64,000 nucleotides of DNA from Streptacidiphilus jiangxiensis (GCF_900109465.1 NZ_FOAZ01000027.1:1-64000), one strand, 5' to 3'. Shown: positions 27,554-36,622, counted from the first letter of the stretch. Notes: generated by a model not told the origin, from the letters alone. Numbers and translations are program-made.

Positions 27554-29137
27554 TCAGTTGAAGACGTCGTTCATGGGCACGGCGTAGGTGTCGTTGGCGG
27601 TCATCGGTGTGAGGCCCAGCGCCTGCTCGACGGTGCGGGCGGTGCTGTAGTGGTCGTAGCGGGTGGAGATCCGGGTGCCCGCCTTGACCGTGCCGGGGGA
27701 GCCGAGGACGAAGGTGGCGACCTGGTTGGTCTGGCCGGGGCCGAAGCCGCCGGGCAGGTTGTTGCCGTCCTCGTCCCAGGTGATCACCAGCAGCGAGCGC
27801 TGCGTGGTCCAGGCGGGGGAGTTGAAGAGCGTCGGCAGCGTGTTCCTGAGCCAGGTGTCGCCGGCGGAGACGCCGCAGGACTCCATGTCGTTGCAGTCGT
27901 CGGCGGCGAGCCAGGCGAAGTTCGGGGTGGTGGCCGTGGACGCGAGATCGGTCGACAACTGCGTGAGCGGCTGCCAGTGGGCCTGGCAGTAGGTGGCGTT
28001 GTTCTTCACGTCGGAGAAGTAGCCGAAGGGCGCGTCGTCCGGGTAGTAGGAGCCGTGCGTGGTCTGGTCGCAGTTGCCGTTGGCGCCGTCGGTGTACTGC
28101 TTCCACGTCTTGCCGGCCTGGTCCACCCGGTCGCCCAGGCTGGGGGTGCTGTAGGTGCAGGTGGCGATGCAGTTGCTGGTGCCGCTGTTGCCCGCGCTCT
28201 GGCCGAAGGTGCTGCCGCCCGCCAGGGCGAGGTAGTTCGGGTCGGAGTTGTGCACGACCGCGTGGTAGCCGGTCAGCAGAGCCGCGTTCGCCGTCAGGCC
28301 GTTGAGGTAGGGCGCGGCGGAGTTGCCGATGATGCCCGCGCCGCCGTCGACGGTGTTGCTGGTGGCGGAGTAGTTCTCGTTCTCCATGTAGACGACGAAG
28401 ACGTGGTCGAAGCCGGGCACGGTCGAGGCCGGGGCGGCCAGGACCGGGGCCGGGACGGTCGGGCTGACGGTCAGTGAGAGGCCCTGCGCGTAGCCGTCCG
28501 TGGTGCCGCCGGTGGTCCAGGTGAACTGGAGGTCCAGGCGGACCGTGCGGGTGCCGGCCGGGAGGGTGCCGGTCGCGGTGCGCTGCAGGAACTCGGTGCG
28601 GCTCTTGCGGTCGGTGGCGGTGACCGGGCCGATCTGCGTGGTGCCGAGGGAGGTGCCCGTCGCCGACCGGAAGGTGGCGACCAGGGCGGCGGTGTCGTTC
28701 TGCTTGCCGAAGCCGCCGAGCCAGCCCGACAGGTTGTACGTCGCGGTGCCCGCGTCGATCGTGGTGGCCGCGGCGGAGACGTCGGCGGTCTGGGTCAGGG
28801 TGCCGTTGCCGCGGGTACCGCCGGTGAAGTAGCCGTTGCCGGCCTGCGCCCCGGGGGTGGAGGCGCCGGGGAAGCCGCCGTTGTTGGTGTAGCAGACCAC
28901 GTTCGGGTCACCGGCGGTGATGGTCCAGCCGGGGTCGGAGGTCTCGTCGTAGCCCGAGCCGGAGCACGCGGCGTTCTGGCCGCTGCCGTCGAGGATCAGG
29001 TTGGGGCTGCTGGTCGCGGCGTGGGCCGCGGGCGCGGTGCCGGCGAGGCCGAGCAGTGCGCCGAGCAGGGCGAGCACGAGCGCGGTCGCGCCGTGGCGCC
29101 GACGCTGGCGGGACCGGGCTGACAGCGTGGTGGGCAT
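27554..29137 (-). CDS. Secreted phosphoesterase (phospholipase C/acid phosphatase family)
   Basis: 527 residues. A signal peptide (ATALVLALLGALLGLAGTAPAAHAA, residues ~17-41) is followed by a beta-sandwich domain (about 45-240, with NLILDGSGQNAACSG and TTDGYAQGLSLTV) and a phosphoesterase domain from about 255: FDHVFVVYMENENYS (metal/nucleophile region), HNSDPNYLALAGGS, SPAWTTQRSLLVITWDEDG and STRYDHYSTARTVEQALGL. The family (PF04185-like) includes phospholipase C and acid phosphatases. It probably scavenges phosphate outside the cell. No Pho box was identified. Several cysteines suggest disulfides in the secreted form. Confidence 0.87.
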   Translation of the reverse strand: MPTTLSARSRQRRRHGATALVLALLGALLGLAGTAPAAHAATSSPNLILDGSGQNAACSGSGYDETSDPGWTITAGDPNVVCYTNNGGFPGASTPGAQAGNGYFTGGTRGNGTLTQTADVSAAATTIDAGTATYNLSGWLGGFGKQNDTAALVATFRSATGTSLGTTQIGPVTATDRKSRTEFLQRTATGTLPAGTRTVRLDLQFTWTTGGTTDGYAQGLSLTVSPTVPAPVLAAPASTVPGFDHVFVVYMENENYSATSNTVDGGAGIIGNSAAPYLNGLTANAALLTGYHAVVHNSDPNYLALAGGSTFGQSAGNSGTSNCIATCTYSTPSLGDRVDQAGKTWKQYTDGANGNCDQTTHGSYYPDDAPFGYFSDVKNNATYCQAHWQPLTQLSTDLASTATTPNFAWLAADDCNDMESCGVSAGDTWLRNTLPTLFNSPAWTTQRSLLVITWDEDGNNLPGGFGPGQTNQVATFVLGSPGTVKAGTRISTRYDHYSTARTVEQALGLTPMTANDTYAVPMNDVFN

Positions 29138-29336
29138 GGCGTCCTCTCCGTCGAGGGAAGCGGGCGCCCGCAGTGTGACGCGTTCCGGTCAGCGAGGAGA
29201 AGGGGTCGGAGGGGAACGGTGGGCGAACTACGCGCGGGCACGCCGTTCGACCGCTAGCGTGTCGATGCTCCGTCAATCCACTGCCGGCGCTGTCCATTCA
29301 CAGCGGCCACGCATCACGCCAGAGAAGGGCACACCC

Positions 29337-29894
29337 GTGAGTCAGGACTTCCTCGACGCGAAGATCGGCTGGGGCTTCGACCACCTCGACGCCGACGGCG
29401 ACGGCCGTCTCACCGAGGCCGACCATCGGAGCATGGGCCGCTCCGTCGCCGCTTCGCTCGGGCATCCGGCCGGAGGCGCGGAGGAGGCGCGGATCGTCGA
29501 CGCCTACCTCGCCATCTGGCGCGAGCTGCACGCGCCCTACCTGCCCGAGGGGGTGGACGCGATCACGCGGGAGCAGTTCGTCGGCTCGACCGGCTCCCTC
29601 GCCGACCAGCCGGACGCCGCCCGGGTGATCCTCGGCGGGTTGGCCGAGGCCTTCCTCGCCATCGCCGACGAGAACCGGGACGGGCGCGTCGACCTCGACG
29701 AGTTCTTCCACTTCCAGCGCGGCCACTTCGCCGGCTTCACCCGCGATCATGCGGCCCAGGCCTTCGCGAGGCTGGACCGGGACGGTGACGGCAGCCTGGA
29801 CGCCGGTGAGTTCGTCGCCGCCATCGTGGAGTTCTGGACCAGCAGCGACCCGGCGGCGCCGGGCAACTGGTGGGCGGGCGAGCCCCGGTTCTGA
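29337..29894 (+). CDS. EF-hand calcium-binding protein
   Basis: 185 residues with calexcitin-like EF-hands: DHLDADGDGRLTEAD (about 13-27), IADENRDGRVDLDEF (about 106-120) and ARLDRDGDGSLDAGEF (about 141-156); a fourth, degenerate one lies between. Each loop has the D-x-D-x-D/N-G...E/D pattern. Cytoplasmic; role likely calcium buffering or signalling. GTG 29337 is the start that gives SQDFLDAKIGWGFDHLD; the frame further upstream overlaps the promoter region shared with the divergent phosphoesterase (199 bases). Confidence 0.87.
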   Translation: MSQDFLDAKIGWGFDHLDADGDGRLTEADHRSMGRSVAASLGHPAGGAEEARIVDAYLAIWRELHAPYLPEGVDAITREQFVGSTGSLADQPDAARVILGGLAEAFLAIADENRDGRVDLDEFFHFQRGHFAGFTRDHAAQAFARLDRDGDGSLDAGEFVAAIVEFWTSSDPAAPGNWWAGEPRF

Positions 29895-29930
29895 CGCTCC
29901 GGTCACGTCGGGGCCCGCCCGGTCAGCGAC

Positions 29931-31154
29931 TCACTGCTCGCGCAGGCCCCACGGGGAGCCGTACTCGACCAGCAGGTCCAGGAACGGGCGGGGCGCGAAG
30001 GCCTCCGGGCCCAGCACGCCCTGCCCCGACCAGGCACCGGAGGCGAGCAGCTCCAGGGCGACGACGGGGTTGATCGCCGTCTGCCACACCACGGCCTGGG
30101 AGCCGTACTCCTTCATCGACCACTGGTTGTCGACCACGTGGTAGAGGTACACCTCGCGCGGGGCGCCGTCCTTGGTCCCCTTGACCCAGGTGCCGGCGCA
30201 GGTCTTGCCGTGCATGCGGTCGCCCAGCGTGGCCGGGTCCGGCAGGGCCGCGGCGACCACGTCGCGCGGGGAGACCTGCACCGGGCCGTCGGCGGAGCGG
30301 ACGGTCAGCGGCTCGGTGCGGTCCAGGCCGAGCGCGTGCAGGGTCTTGAGCTTGGAGATGAAGTCCTCGCCCAGCCCGTACTTGAAGGTGACCCGCTTGG
30401 CGTCCACCCAGCGCGGGACCAGCAGCACCTCCTCGTGCTCGACGTTGACGCACTCGACCGGGCCGATGCCGTCGGGGAAGTCGAAGACCTCGGGCTCGCT
30501 GAACGGCGGGGTGGTGAACCAGCCGCGGTCGGCCTCGTAGACCACCGGCGGGTTCAGGCACTCCTCGATCGTGGTCCAGATGTTGAACGAGGGCGCGAAC
30601 TCGTAGCCGTCGACGGTCAGGTTCGCCCCGTCACGGATGCCGACCTCCTCGATCTCGTCGAAGAGCTCGTCCGCGGCGTAGCGGGCGAAGACGTCGGACA
30701 GGCCCGGCTCGACACCGATGCCGACCAGGGCGAGCCGCCCGGCCTTCTCCCAGGCCTCCGCACGGGCGAACTGCTCGTCGCCGAGCTTCACGCCGGTCAG
30801 GGCGTGCGGCTGCTCGGGGTGCGGGCGGGAGAGGGACATCGCCATGTCCAGGTAGTGCGCGTCGGCGGCGAGGGCGGCCTCGAACAGCGGCATCACGAAG
30901 CGGGGGTCGGTCGCGTTGAGCAGCACCTCGCAGCGCTCGGCGCGCAGCAGGGCGGCGACGGCCTCCTGGTCGCTCGCGTCGACGCGGGCCGCGCTGAAAC
31001 GCTCCGCCTGCTCCGTGCCGAGGGCGGCGACGGCGGCCTCGGCACGGGCCAGGTCGTAGTCGGCGACGACCATGTGGGTGAGGAAGGGACGGCGGGCGGC
31101 GATCCGCGTGATCGCGGTGCCGACGCCTCCGGCGCCGACGAGCAGCACACGCAT
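29931..31154 (-). CDS. Saccharopine dehydrogenase-like oxidoreductase
   Basis: 407 residues. The N-terminal Rossmann fold begins MRVLLVGAGGVGTAITRIAA (GxGxxG), followed by VVADYDLARAEAAVAAL (acidic residue D after beta-2, suggesting NAD). The family signature GIGVEPGLSDVFARYAADELF and the substrate domain FNIWTTIEECLNPPVVY are present. Members act in lysine or polyamine metabolism (homospermidine/carboxyspermidine-like); the substrate cannot be fixed here. It is divergent from a TetR gene with 131 bases between, so that regulator probably controls it. Confidence 0.83.
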   Translation of the reverse strand: MRVLLVGAGGVGTAITRIAARRPFLTHMVVADYDLARAEAAVAALGTEQAERFSAARVDASDQEAVAALLRAERCEVLLNATDPRFVMPLFEAALAADAHYLDMAMSLSRPHPEQPHALTGVKLGDEQFARAEAWEKAGRLALVGIGVEPGLSDVFARYAADELFDEIEEVGIRDGANLTVDGYEFAPSFNIWTTIEECLNPPVVYEADRGWFTTPPFSEPEVFDFPDGIGPVECVNVEHEEVLLVPRWVDAKRVTFKYGLGEDFISKLKTLHALGLDRTEPLTVRSADGPVQVSPRDVVAAALPDPATLGDRMHGKTCAGTWVKGTKDGAPREVYLYHVVDNQWSMKEYGSQAVVWQTAINPVVALELLASGAWSGQGVLGPEAFAPRPFLDLLVEYGSPWGLREQ

Positions 31155-31285
31155 GAGGGTCTCCTGGTGGTTCGGGCGTGCAGGAAAGAACGGTTGAGCG
31201 GCCGCTGACCTGATGAAACGCCCCGGCCCACACGAACGTCAACCGCGTTGGCATAAGGATCGCGGTGCCGGTTAGGGTGGGCGGC

Positions 31286-31987
31286 ATGGCGAAGACGGCG
31301 GTCCCCGAGGAGCGGCGCCGCAGGCGCAGGCCGACCAAGCAGGGCACGGTGCTGACCCACGACCTGATCGTGGACACCGCCCTGCGGATGCTGCGCGAGC
31401 ACGGCGCGCAGGGCTTCACCGCGCGCAGGCTCGGCCTCGCGCTGGGGGCGGACGCGAGCACCGTCTACCGGTACTTCGCCGGTCTCGACGAGCTGACCCG
31501 CGCCATCGCCGACGAGCTGATGCACCGCGCCATGCGCCGCTGGGCGCCGGCCGGCGCCTGGCGGGCGGACCTGCGCGACCTGGGTCTGCGCATTCACGCC
31601 TCCTACCTGGCCCACCCCCAGGCCGCGGTCCTCGCGGCGAGCCGTGTCAGCGGCCGCGTCCACGAGATCGCCGCCGACGAGGCGGTCCTCGGCGTGCTGC
31701 GCGGCGCGGGCTTCGCCGATCCGGCGGCGGTCCGGATCTACCACGTCTTCATCGACCAGAGCCTGGCCTTCGCGGCGCTGGACGCCGCGTCCCTGGCCCT
31801 CCCGGCGGACGCGCGCGAGACGGACGAGGCCGTCTGGCACGCGACCTACGCCCGCCTGCCCGCCGAGACCCACCCCAACATCGCCGCGACCGCGCAGCTG
31901 CTCGCGCAGCGCATGAACGCGAGCGCGTATCCGGCCGCCCTGGACCTCCTCCTCGCCGCCGCGGCGGCGGAACTGGTCGACGCGTAG
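31286..31987 (+). CDS. TetR-family regulator
   Basis: 233 residues. A basic N-terminus (PEERRRRRRPTKQGTV) is followed by the helix-turn-helix at about 30-75 (DLIVDTALRMLREHGAQGFTARRLGLALGADASTVYRYFAG), and a TetR_C-like ligand domain. TAGGGT at 31273-31278, seven bases before ATG 31286, with no ribosome site, points to a leaderless transcript. It is divergent from the saccharopine-dehydrogenase-like gene and is likely its repressor. Ligand unknown. Confidence 0.86.
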   Translation: MAKTAVPEERRRRRRPTKQGTVLTHDLIVDTALRMLREHGAQGFTARRLGLALGADASTVYRYFAGLDELTRAIADELMHRAMRRWAPAGAWRADLRDLGLRIHASYLAHPQAAVLAASRVSGRVHEIAADEAVLGVLRGAGFADPAAVRIYHVFIDQSLAFAALDAASLALPADARETDEAVWHATYARLPAETHPNIAATAQLLAQRMNASAYPAALDLLLAAAAAELVDA

Positions 31988-32090
31988 CGCGTCGCGGCGC
32001 ATCTGCGGGCGCCCGCGCGCGGGGCGGCCATCCTGCGCACCGGGCCGTACGACGGCGTGGTCGACTCCGCACGCGCCGAGGACGGGCCGT

Positions 32091-32118
32091 GGCGGCGGGT
32101 CAGTGGCGGCGGGTCAGT
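32091..32118. repeat. 14-base tandem duplication
   Basis: ggcggcgggtcagt occurs twice in direct succession (32091-32104 and 32105-32118). The second copy carries the stop codon of the leftward 102-residue gene, so the duplication sits at that gene's 3' end and does not change its product. Confidence 0.7.
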
Positions 32119-32422
32119 GGCCTTCCAGGGCCGCCCGCAACTCCCGCTGAGCCGCGTCCAGGTGGGCCTGCGCGGTGGCGAGGCGCGTGGCGTCGGGCTG
32201 GTTGAGGTGCCAGCCGATCTCGTGGAGGGCCTCGATGACGCCCGCCATGGCGCGCAGCGCCGGGCCGTTGGCGGCCATGGTCTCCCGGTCGGTGTTGAGC
32301 AGCAGCCAGTTGGAGCCGGCGACGAGGTTGGTGAGGTGGATGCGGCGACGCAGCGGCGCCTCGTCCTCGGGAGTGTCGTGGTGTGCGATGTCGTCGCTGC
32401 GGTGTGCCGGCGTTTCTGTCAT
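32114..32422 (-). CDS. Hypothetical helical protein, 102 residues
   Basis: Starts MTETPAHRSDDIAHHDTPED, then RIHLTNLVAGSNWLLLNTDRE, ALRAMAGVIEALHEIGWHLN and LATAQAHLDAAQRELRAALEG. It looks all-helical with no membrane segment. Family not recognised. The frame is open further upstream, but the ATG at 32422 is where good codon use begins. Confidence 0.6.
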   Translation of the reverse strand: MTETPAHRSDDIAHHDTPEDEAPLRRRIHLTNLVAGSNWLLLNTDRETMAANGPALRAMAGVIEALHEIGWHLNQPDATRLATAQAHLDAAQRELRAALEGH

Positions 32423-32510
32423 GGCCGCAACCCTACGGCCTGGCACATCGGGGCCGGTGATCTCCGGCGTTCGCCCTTTCCTGGCAAGCGATCTGACGCA
32501 CACTTGGTTC

Positions 32511-32741
32511 ATGGCGCAGACGACTCCGGACCCGGGGAAACCGTACGGCGGCCTGTGGACGCCGCCCGAGAAGTACCACGCGCCCGGATGCAAGGGAGTG
32601 GACCCGGGCGAGTCGCACACCTGTTCCGTCGGGGTTCGGGTGATCGGCGGCAAGCTGCACGGCTGTGAGCACGAGTGCCACGACGTGGAGGTGGCCCGGC
32701 TCAAGGCCATCTCGCTCCGTTTCGGGGAGACGATCACCTGA
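32511..32741 (+). CDS. Small hypothetical protein with cysteines
   Basis: 76 residues: MAQTTPDPGKPYGGLWTPPE, KYHAPGCKGVDPGESHTCSV and GGKLHGCEHECHDVEVARLK. The four cysteines and several histidines could bind metal, but no family is recognised. ATG 32511 has no clear ribosome site. It starts 88 bases from the divergent 102-residue gene and converges with the sugar porter. Confidence 0.55.
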   Translation: MAQTTPDPGKPYGGLWTPPEKYHAPGCKGVDPGESHTCSVGVRVIGGKLHGCEHECHDVEVARLKAISLRFGETIT

Positions 32742-32786
32742 GTCGGGCCACTGTCCGGTTGTCGCGGGCCGCCGCCGTGCAACCGG

Positions 32787-34199
32787 TCAGCCCATCTCCT
32801 CCAGCGACTTGCCCTTGGTCTCGCGGATGCAGAAGTAGACGAACGGGATCGACAGCAGCGCGAAGCAGGCGTAGATCACGTAGGTGGCCGACAGGTTCCA
32901 GTCCGACATGGTCGGGAAGCTCACCGTGATGAGCCAGTTGGCGATCCACTGCGCCGAGGCGGCGACGGAGAGGGCCAGCGCGCGGATCTTGTTGGGGAAC
33001 ATCTCACCCAGCAGGACCCAGACCACCACGCCCCAGGAGAAGGCGAAGCAGAGCACGTAGATGTGGGCCGCCACCAGCGCCACCGTCGCCTGGGTGTCGG
33101 CCAGGTGGGCGTTGGTGCCGGTGCCGACGCGGTAGGAGAAGGCCCACGCCGCCATGCCCAGGGTCACCGCCATGCCGGCCGAGCCGACCAGCGCCAGCGG
33201 CCTGCGGCCGACGCGGTCGACCAGGACCACGGCGATCACCGTGCCGACGATGTTGACCAGCGAGGTGGAGACGGAGATCAGCAGCGAGTTGCTCGCGTTG
33301 ATGCCCACCGACTGCCACAGCAACGACGAGTAGTAGAAGATCACGTTGATGCCGACGAACTGCTGGAACACCGAGGCACCGATGCCGATCCAGACGATCG
33401 TCTGGAGCCCTGCCCGGCCGCCCATCAGGTCCTTCATCCGCGGTTTGTGCTCGGTCGCCATGACGTGCTGGATCTCGCCGATCCGGGCGTCGATGTCGGT
33501 GCCGGGCGCCTCGACGTCGGTCAGGACCTTCTTGGCCCGCGCCAGGTCGCCGGAGGAGATCAGGTAGCGCGGCGACTCCGGGATGGCGAGCGAGAACAGG
33601 CCGTAGATCAGGGCCGGGATGGTCTCCGCGCCGAGCATCCACTGCCAGGCCTGGATGCCCGCGAGGTGGTCGTTGGGGTTGCCGCCGGCGGCCTGGTTCA
33701 GCGCGTAGTTGATGAGCTGGGAGATGAAGATGCCCAGCACGATCGCCGCCTGCTGGAACGAGGCGAGCCGCCCGCGGACCGCCGGCGGCGCGACCTCGGC
33801 GATGTAGGCGGGGGCGACGACGGAGGCGATGCCGATGGCGATGCCGCCGATCACGCGCCACACGCCCAACATCACGATGTTGGGCGGGAACATGGTGCCG
33901 AGGCCGCTGGCGAAGAAGAGCAGGGCGGCCAGCTGCATCACCTTGATGCGACCGAAGTGGTCGGCGAGCCAGCCGGCGCAGACGGCGCCGACCGCGGAGC
34001 CGAGGAGGGCGGCGGAGACCACGAGGGAGGTCTCGCCGTTGCCGACGCCGAAGTGGTGCTGGATGCCGGTCACCGCTCCGTTGATGACGGCACTGTCGTA
34101 CCCGAACAGGAAGCCGCCCATGGCGGCCGCGGCCGCGATGAAGACGACATGCCCGAGGTGTCCTTCGGCGGCGGCGGTCGATGATCGCGTGTTGGACAG
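32787..34199 (-). CDS. Sugar porter, MFS superfamily
   Basis: 470 residues with 12 membrane helices. Sugar-porter signatures: GGFLFGYDSAVING (helix 1), DHFGRIKVMQ, GVWRVIGGIAIGIASVVAPAYIAE, PESPRYLI, QQFVGINVIFYYS (helix 7), VDRVGRRPLAL and FVYFCIRETKGKSLEEM. It imports a hexose or pentose with protons. The open frame extends upstream through a palindromic repeat with no ATG/GTG/TTG near helix 1; CTG 34199 fits the family length, has cgggag seven bases upstream, and a TACGCT hexamer lies at 34244-34249 (minus strand). A CTG start is unusual and worth noting. Confidence 0.87.
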   Translation of the reverse strand: MSNTRSSTAAAEGHLGHVVFIAAAAAMGGFLFGYDSAVINGAVTGIQHHFGVGNGETSLVVSAALLGSAVGAVCAGWLADHFGRIKVMQLAALLFFASGLGTMFPPNIVMLGVWRVIGGIAIGIASVVAPAYIAEVAPPAVRGRLASFQQAAIVLGIFISQLINYALNQAAGGNPNDHLAGIQAWQWMLGAETIPALIYGLFSLAIPESPRYLISSGDLARAKKVLTDVEAPGTDIDARIGEIQHVMATEHKPRMKDLMGGRAGLQTIVWIGIGASVFQQFVGINVIFYYSSLLWQSVGINASNSLLISVSTSLVNIVGTVIAVVLVDRVGRRPLALVGSAGMAVTLGMAAWAFSYRVGTGTNAHLADTQATVALVAAHIYVLCFAFSWGVVVWVLLGEMFPNKIRALALSVAASAQWIANWLITVSFPTMSDWNLSATYVIYACFALLSIPFVYFCIRETKGKSLEEMG

Positions 34200-34349
34200 T
34201 GGGGGGCTCCCGGGGTGCGCGGCGCGGATGGGTCCGTCCGGGCAGCGTAGGGAGCCCCGGCGGCGGCGGACGCGCGGCGCGACGGGAGCAGGGCTTGCGG
34301 CGGTACGACTATCACCCGGTTGCCCTAGCCCAGGGGAGCGCAGCTCCCT

Positions 34350-34456
34350 CCAGGGGCGCGGGGAACTGCGCGACAAGCCACTGACCTGCGGATGGTCCTC
34401 AAGGCGCAGGGCCATCCGCCTCGGGTGGTTGTTCGCGCAGTTTCCCGCGCCCCTGG
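34350..34456. repeat. Long palindromic intergenic element, copy E
   Basis: ccaggggcgcggggaactgc and the complementary gcgcagtttcccgcgcccctgg pair across ~35 bases. The centre has gcggatgg...gccatccgc as an inner hairpin. It lies upstream of the porter promoter and after the PaiB-like gene (both leftward), 10 bases from that gene's stop. Confidence 0.87.
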
Positions 34457-34466
34457 AAAGTGCGGC

Positions 34467-35084
34467 TCAGGCAGAGTGCAGATGCGCGGCTGCGGCGGTG
34501 TCCTGGGGGAGGCCCCGCGCCGTCAGGCCGGTGCGGACGCGGGTGGCGAGGGCGGCGTCCTTGTGGGCGTCGTACTTGGCCTTCGCGCGGACCTCCTCCA
34601 CGTGGAGGCGCAGGACGCGGATCGCGGAGAGCATCCGGCCGAAGGGGCCCTCGCCGGGGACGATGGGCTCCGACTTCGACTCGGGCTGGAAGCGGGCGAA
34701 CTGACGGGCGAGCAGGACGCCCTTCTCGGCGGGGTCGTCGACGACGGTGCCGGTGCCGGTCAGGTGCACGGAGGTGTAGAAGCTGGTCGGCACGCCGTGG
34801 TCCGGGTCCATGTCCGGCGTGGCCCGCCACGTGCCGGGGATGAAGGCGTAGTCGTCCGTCACCGCGAGGGTGAGCCGGGGGTTGGCGTCGAGCGCGGCCC
34901 AGAACGGGTTGGGGCGGGCCAGGTGCAGCAGGACCTCGTCGCCCCCCTGATAGAGGAAGTGTGTGGGGACGAGCATCGGCGGCGCGCCGTCGACGCCGTT
35001 GGCGGCGAGGACACCGAAGTCTCGGGCGGCGAGCCACGGGCGCCAGGTGGCCTCGTCGGCGTGGTCCCACGGATGGATGAGCAT
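34467..35084 (-). CDS. FMN-binding PaiB-like protein
   Basis: 205 residues: MLIHPWDHADEATWRPWLAA, FGVLAANGVDGAPPMLVPTHFLY, LHLARPNPFWAALDANP, YAFIPGTWRATPD and TSFYTSVHLTGTGTVVDDPAEK. This is the pattern of the FMN-binding negative regulator/PaiB family with a split-barrel flavin fold. PaiB of Bacillus affects sporulation and protease genes; here a flavin- or heme-linked reductase role is equally possible. It is divergent from a MocR gene with only 49 bases between, so MocR likely controls it. Confidence 0.82.
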   Translation of the reverse strand: MLIHPWDHADEATWRPWLAARDFGVLAANGVDGAPPMLVPTHFLYQGGDEVLLHLARPNPFWAALDANPRLTLAVTDDYAFIPGTWRATPDMDPDHGVPTSFYTSVHLTGTGTVVDDPAEKGVLLARQFARFQPESKSEPIVPGEGPFGRMLSAIRVLRLHVEEVRAKAKYDAHKDAALATRVRTGLTARGLPQDTAAAAHLHSA

Positions 35085-35109
35085 GGCGGCCTCCCACTGG
35101 CGCAGCCCT

Positions 35110-35160
35110 TTGAACTAGTGCATAATCCCCTTTGTGCTAGGAGATTATCGGATCACTGCC
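35110..35160. promoter_or_regulatory. Overlapping divergent promoters, MocR operator candidate
   Basis: A CATAAT hexamer (35121-35126) is placed seven bases before GTG 35134, giving a likely leaderless MocR transcript. The segment holds a near-palindrome tgaactagtgca (35111-35122), a direct repeat agtgc/tgtgc, and an inverted pair ataatc...gattat (35122-35127 and 35143-35148). MocR proteins commonly bind such repeats and control both divergent genes. Confidence 0.5.
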
Positions 35161-36501
35161 CGCCGTGCCACCGAGATCGCCGCCGAGGTCGAGGCGCTCG
35201 TCGCCTCCGGCGTCCTCGCGCCGGGCGCGGCGCTGCCGCCGCTGCGGGACCTCGCGGTGGAGCTCGGCGTGAACCCGAACACCGTGGCCGCCGCGTACCG
35301 GCTGCTGCGTGAGCGCGGGGTCATCGAGACCGCCGGCCGGCGCGGCAGTCGCATCCTGCCGCGCCCCGCGCTCACCCCGCGCGACTACACCGCGCTGGAG
35401 GTCCCGGAGGGGGTCCGCGACCTCGCCGACGGCAACCCCGACGCCCGGCTGCTGCCCGATCCCACCACCGCGCTCGCGGCCGCCGGCCGCGGGGCCGTCC
35501 CCGGCGCGGGCCGCTACGGCGGCCCGGAGGCCGACCCGGGCCTGCTGGCCGTCGCCCGTCGTTCCTTCGTCGCCGACGGCGTGCCCGCCGAGGCGATCGG
35601 CGTCGCGTCCGGCGCGCTCGACGCGCAGGAGCGGATCTTCCAGGCGTGGCTGCGCCCCGGCGACGCCGTCGCGGTCGAGGACCCGGGCTGGGGCAGTCTG
35701 TTCGACCTGCTGCCCGCGCTCGGGCTGAAGCCCCGACCGGTGGCCGTCGACGACGACGGCATGACCGTCGAGGGCCTGCGCGAGGCGCTCGACGCGGGCG
35801 TGCGCGCGGTCGTGGTGACGGCCCGCGCCCAGAACCCGACCGGCGCGACGCTCGGCGCGGAGCGCGCGACGCAGCTGCGGGCCCTACTGGCCGGCCATCC
35901 CGAGGTGCTGTTGGTCGAGGACGACCACGGCCACGGCATCGTCGACCAGGCCTACCAGGCGTTGTGCGCGGCGCCCGGCGGCGGCGCGCAGGGCGCCGCG
36001 ACGGTCCGGCACTGGGCGGTGGTCCGCTCCGTCGCCAAGTCGCTCGGCCCCGACCTGCGGGTGGCCGTCGTCGCCGGTGACCGCGAGACGGTCGACCGTG
36101 TCCGCGGCCGTCAGCGTCTGGGCGCGGGCTGGGTGAGTCACCTGCTCCAGCGCACCGCGGCGGCACTGTGGGAGGCCTACGACCCCGCACCCACGGCCGC
36201 GTCCTACCGGGCCCGTCGCGACGCGCTGGTGGCGGCGCTCGCCAGCCACGGCATCGCGGCGCACGGGCGCAGCGGCCTGTATGTGTGGATCCCCGTCGCG
36301 GACGAGACCTCGGCGGTGGCCGGTCTCCTGCAACGGGGCTGGGCGGTCTCCCCGGGGGCGCGCTACCGCCTTCATGCCGCCCCGGGCCTGCGCCTCACCG
36401 TCTCCACCCTCGACCTGTCCGACTGTGCCCCGCTCGCCGCGGACCTCGCCGCGGTCCTGCTGAGGCGGCCCGGGGCGACGTCCTCGGTGCGAGGAGTCTG
36501 A
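35134..36501 (+). CDS. MocR-family regulator (GntR helix-turn-helix fused to aminotransferase)
   Basis: 455 residues. The GntR winged helix at about 8-75 ([45 protein letters not shown]) is fused to a fold type I aminotransferase-like domain ([53 protein letters not shown], and [17 protein letters not shown] with the PLP lysine). MocR regulators sense PLP-linked ligands, often for vitamin B6 genes. The FMN-binding PaiB-like neighbour resembles pyridoxamine-phosphate oxidase folds, so a B6-related role is a fair guess. GTG 35134 has no ribosome site; leaderless start is likely. Confidence 0.87.
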   Translation: MLGDYRITARRATEIAAEVEALVASGVLAPGAALPPLRDLAVELGVNPNTVAAAYRLLRERGVIETAGRRGSRILPRPALTPRDYTALEVPEGVRDLADGNPDARLLPDPTTALAAAGRGAVPGAGRYGGPEADPGLLAVARRSFVADGVPAEAIGVASGALDAQERIFQAWLRPGDAVAVEDPGWGSLFDLLPALGLKPRPVAVDDDGMTVEGLREALDAGVRAVVVTARAQNPTGATLGAERATQLRALLAGHPEVLLVEDDHGHGIVDQAYQALCAAPGGGAQGAATVRHWAVVRSVAKSLGPDLRVAVVAGDRETVDRVRGRQRLGAGWVSHLLQRTAAALWEAYDPAPTAASYRARRDALVAALASHGIAAHGRSGLYVWIPVADETSAVAGLLQRGWAVSPGARYRLHAAPGLRLTVSTLDLSDCAPLAADLAAVLLRRPGATSSVRGV

Positions 36502-36562
36502 CCCCGGTCGGTCCGGCCCCGGTCCGGATCCGGCCTGCCTCCCGTGCACACGCCGGGGCATC

Positions 36563-36591
36563 TTGTTGGCCGACCGACCGTTCGGTAGTCT
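36563..36591 (+). promoter_or_regulatory. paa promoter with PaaR-type operator
   Basis: TTGTTG (36563-36568) and TAGTCT (36586-36591) are spaced by 17 bases. Between and overlapping the -10 is ACCGACCGTTCGGT (36573-36586), a full match to the ACCGNNCGNNCGGT core of the PaaR (TetR-type) operator described in Corynebacterium; the outer bases do not match. A bound repressor would block RNA polymerase. No paaR gene is adjacent. Confidence 0.7.
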
Positions 36592-36622
36592 GATGGGACC
36601 AAGGACCGGAGGGTTGGCTGCC

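Noticed and set aside
32000-32113. Possible coding remnant after the TetR gene (LRTGPYDGVVDSARAEDGPW in one frame)
   Set aside because: Only ~35 residues of protein-like sequence with no start and no recognised family; not enough to call a pseudogene.
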